Positions 61,498 to 64,000 of a stretch of 64,000 nucleotides of DNA are shown piece by piece; positions within the stretch are counted from its first letter, which is position 1, and each line of letters begins with the position of its first letter. The stretch is from positions 1,266,001-1,330,000 of the forward strand of contig NZ_CP063832.1 of NCBI RefSeq assembly GCF_023277925.1, read 5' to 3'. Made by a program: the position numbers and the translations under genes. Source of the stretch: Pseudomonas entomophila (lineage in GTDB: Bacteria > Pseudomonadota > Gammaproteobacteria > Pseudomonadales > Pseudomonadaceae). A model generated the notes under the pieces. That model made no database searches and was not told the origin of the DNA. It saw nothing but the letters and a program-made list of their open reading frames with translations.

Positions 61498-62718
61498 TCA
61501 ACTTTCTTGCGCCGACGAAGCAGGTGTTACTGCGCCTTCCCGCTTGAACCACAACAGGCATACGCCTGCGAACAACACCCCCAGTGCGCCGTAAAGGCTC
61601 CAGCTCAGGGTGAAGCCGACGCTGGCAATCAACGAGGCGCCCAATCCCACCGAGACCATTCTGGCGGTCGCCAGGAGAATGGGTATCAGGGAAAAAAGAC
61701 GGGCCTGGGTCTGCAATGAGGCCTCCTGAGAGATCAATGCGGTGATATGGGTGATGCCGAGAATCTCGCCCATCGTCCAGAAAAGAACGAACGACAAAAT
61801 CAATGCGGTGTGCTCGACCAGCGCATAGGCACCGAACCCGATGCCATAGCACATCGCCGCCAGGGCCAGATTGACGAGTGTGCCGAAACGAGCGGTCAAT
61901 GCGATCAGTGGTTGCGTCAGCAGGACGACCAGCAAGGCATTGACGAGCCCCACGGCAGCAAAGGTGCTCGCCGCCTGCTCGGCGGCGATCGTGTCGAGCC
62001 ACAGCGGCAGTTGGTACTCACGCTGCGCATCCAGTACCGCGGTGGCGAAGAACAACGCGCCGGCGATGATCACGACCCGAGGCACGTCGACCAGGTCGCG
62101 CCAGGCCGAGCCTCGTGTCGCAGGTGTCTGATCCTGGCGTTCGGGCATCGCCAGAAAGAGGCTGGAGACGAAACACAAGGCGCTGGCCCCGATGGCGAAC
62201 AGCATCAGGTAACCACTGTGCAGGCCGAGCAGGTACCCGCCGATGACAAACAGCAGCGCGCCTCCCAGGTTGTGGGCCAGGTGCAGGTAGCCGAAGGACG
62301 CGATGCGGTTGCCGTCATTGGCCGCCAGCGAGGTCAGCAGGCTGAACACCGGTGTGATCAAACCTGCGCACAGCATGAACAGCAGCACCATGGCGATGGA
62401 CGCGATCGGCGTGTCCAACACCATCGCCAGCAGCAGAAAGACCGATGAGCACAGTGATGTGCCCAGCAACAGCAGGCGAGGGGAGCCGCGACTGGCCAAG
62501 GCTCCGCCCAGCAGGTTACCCGTCAGGTAGACCGCCGAGATCAGCGTTATCACCAAGGCTACCGCCGCGCCGTCGAGCGGGTAGTGCCGGTTGAAGAACA
62601 GCGCCGCGAATGGCCCCAGCGCGTTGGCCATGACGAAAAGCAGGCGCAGCATGATGATGTTGCGCATCGCTACCGTTGGCCCTTTACCTTTCAGATGCCT
62701 GTCCACTCCGTGCTTCAT
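61498..62718 (-). CDS. MFS transporter
   Basis: A 406-aa protein with 12 predicted helices. Loop 2-3 reads GGALASRGSPRLLLLG, a weak form of the MFS A-motif. A Pro-rich turn is in helix 5 (LLFMLCAGLITPVFSLL). No substrate-specific motif. ATG 62718 is preferred because the frame upstream (to 62808) has no family similarity; ATG 62739 is an alternative. It is a member of a poorly characterised MFS group. Convergent with the peptidoglycan hydrolase gene; the 255-bp gap to the dehydrogenase gene shows no feature. Confidence 0.78.
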   Translation of the reverse strand: MKHGVDRHLKGKGPTVAMRNIIMLRLLFVMANALGPFAALFFNRHYPLDGAAVALVITLISAVYLTGNLLGGALASRGSPRLLLLGTSLCSSVFLLLAMVLDTPIASIAMVLLFMLCAGLITPVFSLLTSLAANDGNRIASFGYLHLAHNLGGALLFVIGGYLLGLHSGYLMLFAIGASALCFVSSLFLAMPERQDQTPATRGSAWRDLVDVPRVVIIAGALFFATAVLDAQREYQLPLWLDTIAAEQAASTFAAVGLVNALLVVLLTQPLIALTARFGTLVNLALAAMCYGIGFGAYALVEHTALILSFVLFWTMGEILGITHITALISQEASLQTQARLFSLIPILLATARMVSVGLGASLIASVGFTLSWSLYGALGVLFAGVCLLWFKREGAVTPASSAQES

Positions 62719-62973
62719 GGCGCCCACTTTCCTGTCCATAGGGTTGCAGATCCATTCCTGTGCCATTGGGGCCAGCCCACAGGAATGCTGTAGTCGCATT
62801 CGGCACACGTTAACTTGGCTTGGGAAGATGTACTACGGGTACTTTCTGCGCCTCCTTCTTCAACTCGAAGGTAATCATCGCCGCGGCATGCCGGGTGGCC
62901 TTTTGGCCTTGGCGGGCAATACTTCTCTGTACAGCCGAGCGTGCGGCGATCAGCGCGCTGAGAGAGGTGTGAG

Positions 62974-63903
62974 GTGAACAAGCTATCAATCGTGGGTGCC
63001 GGCATGGTCGGTGAGGCGGCGGCGCAGATCATCGCCCGAGAGGAGTACTGCCGTGAGTTGATGTTGGTCGATGTGCAGGGCGACCTGGCGCAGGGCAAGG
63101 CGCTGGACATCTGGCAGGCCGCCGTCGAGTCCGGTTCCGATACCCGGGTTCACGGCGGCGCCAACGCCGAGATGCTGCAGGATTCCGACCTGGTGGTGAT
63201 CACCGCGGGCGTGCCGCGCAAGCCCGGCCAATCGCGCCAGGATGTACTGAGCATCAACCTGCCGATTCTTGACGGCATCATGCAGGACATCAACCGCCAC
63301 GCCCCGGCGGCGACGGTCCTGGTGGTGTCGAACCCCGTAGACGTGCTGACCTACCGGGCCTGGAGCCTGAGTGGCCTGGGGCGCGGCAAGGTGTTCGGGC
63401 AGGCGGGGGTGCTGGATACGGCGCGCATGAAGTGCTTCATTGCCGAGGAAACCGGTTTTTCCGCCCGGGATATCACAGCGCTGGTGCTGGGTGGGCATGG
63501 CGACAGCATGGTGCCGTTGATGCGCTACTGCGCGGTCGGCTCGGTGCCGCTGTCTCACTTTCTTTCCAGTGAGCAGATAGAGCGGATTGTACAGCGCACA
63601 CGCCAGGGCGGCGGCGAGATTCTGGGTTTGAAGAAAATGGGGAGCGCCTGCGATGCGCCGGGCGTGGCCATTGCGCAGATGGTGGATGCCATCGCCAACG
63701 GGCGCAACCGCATCTTGCCGACGGTCGCGATTCTCGAGGGCGAGTACGGGCGGAGCGACATTGCCATGGGTGTTCCCTGCGTGCTGGCGGCAGAGGGGCT
63801 TGCACGGGTGATCGAGTTACCCCTGGATGCGCAGGAGCAGGCGATGTTCGACCACTCTGCAGACGCGGTGGTGCGAGACATCGCTGAAATGAAGGCGTTA
63901 TAG
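62974..63903 (+). CDS. Malate/lactate dehydrogenase family protein
   Basis: A 309-aa NAD-dependent 2-hydroxyacid dehydrogenase of the LDH/MDH superfamily: nucleotide-binding SIVGAGMVGEAAAQI, substrate loop GVPRKPGQSRQD, VVSNPVDVLTY, and catalytic His in LGGHGDSMVPL. The Arg in the substrate loop (position after GVP) fits malate rather than lactate, as in MDH type III. The start is GTG 62974 with a GAGAGGTGTGAG leader. The enzyme interconverts malate and oxaloacetate in the cytoplasm. Confidence 0.88.
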   Translation: MNKLSIVGAGMVGEAAAQIIAREEYCRELMLVDVQGDLAQGKALDIWQAAVESGSDTRVHGGANAEMLQDSDLVVITAGVPRKPGQSRQDVLSINLPILDGIMQDINRHAPAATVLVVSNPVDVLTYRAWSLSGLGRGKVFGQAGVLDTARMKCFIAEETGFSARDITALVLGGHGDSMVPLMRYCAVGSVPLSHFLSSEQIERIVQRTRQGGGEILGLKKMGSACDAPGVAIAQMVDAIANGRNRILPTVAILEGEYGRSDIAMGVPCVLAAEGLARVIELPLDAQEQAMFDHSADAVVRDIAEMKAL

Positions 63904-63936
63904 AAGGAGGGCGCTTTAAAGGTGGCGGCGGGCGCG

Positions 63937-63966
63937 TTGCAGCGCCTTCGAGATCGAGCGCTGCAA
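63937..63966. terminator. Possible terminator hairpin at the window end
   Basis: TTGCAGCGC (63937-63945) and GCGCTGCAA (63958-63966) form a perfect 9-bp stem with a 12-nt loop, 34 nt after the dehydrogenase stop. No T run. The last 34 bases show no feature. Confidence 0.4.
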
Positions 63967-64000
63967 GGCCACCGCCAAGCATCAGGACGGTTGAGCCGCC

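Noticed and set aside
63473..63982. 169-codon minus-strand frame at the right end
   Set aside because: Pro/Arg-rich antisense of the dehydrogenase gene without any domain; no RBS visible within the window.

Overview
The window looks like chromosomal DNA of a Pseudomonas, most likely of the P. putida group. The evidence is high GC, Pseudomonas-type ribosome binding sites, REP elements built on the GTAGGAGC...GCTCCTAC theme, the small Pseudomonas DUF6124/DUF3077 gene pair at the left end, and an ordinary kdpFABC-kdpDE locus facing kup. I see no rRNA, tRNA, CRISPR array, transposase or prophage structural gene.

Layout. 0-5 kb: small lineage-specific genes (DUF6124-like, DUF3077, a tandem GNAT, a DUF533/TerB protein, a DUF4231/SLATT membrane protein). 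4.7-9.6 kb: a PAS-LuxR regulator divergent from a tight operon of a thiolase-like enzyme, an acyl-CoA synthetase and an MHS-type transporter, which reads as uptake, CoA activation and thiolytic handling of an unknown organic acid. 9.7-12.2 kb: MipA/OmpV barrel, VOC protein, 57-aa DUF2986 protein, exported RNase T2. 12.4-22.4 kb: potassium uptake (kup, then kdpE-D-C-B-A-F on the minus strand, headed by a 31-codon membrane ORF coupled to kdpF). 22.4-25.2 kb: a glutamine-synthetase-like ligase and a BBP2 porin. 25.5-27.3 kb: an AA10 lytic polysaccharide monooxygenase and a GH18 chitinase, both without a signal peptide, with a strong terminator and a hairpin leader that pairs with the Shine-Dalgarno. 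27.4-31 kb: Ada-AlkA repair protein, ACT protein, VOC protein, LysR regulator.

31.7-38.8 kb and 42.8-50.7 kb hold two related redox/export modules. Each has a LysR regulator, and these two are close paralogues. Each also has a small exported cupin (again paralogues) plus oxidoreductases. The first adds two alpha/beta hydrolases, a carboxymuconolactone-decarboxylase-like protein, two aldo/keto reductases and a flavodoxin destroyed by an internal deletion. The second adds an RND pump pair, a divergent Bcr/CflA-type MFS exporter, an SDR and a zinc alcohol dehydrogenase. A TCATGAG-type motif occurs in the non-coding stretches of both. Between them lie a DUF4239 gene cut by one amber codon and a lone SDR.

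51-64 kb: MerR regulator and quinone-reductase-like flavoprotein, an 82-aa helix-hairpin-helix protein with an 11-bp hairpin over its ribosome binding site, a DUF3455-ECF sigma-RskA anti-sigma set, a 903-aa SF1 helicase ending in a PD-(D/E)XK-like nuclease (the best candidate for an undescribed, possibly anti-phage, function), a lipoprotein hydrolase divergent from a signal-less two-domain peptidoglycan hydrolase, an MFS transporter and a malate/lactate dehydrogenase.

A dispersed imperfect palindrome built around GGCAGCTWTGGGTCG occurs about ten times, always between genes, at 1.6-3 kb and 31-58 kb, and is absent from the metabolic core at 4-29 kb. It brackets many of the accessory genes.
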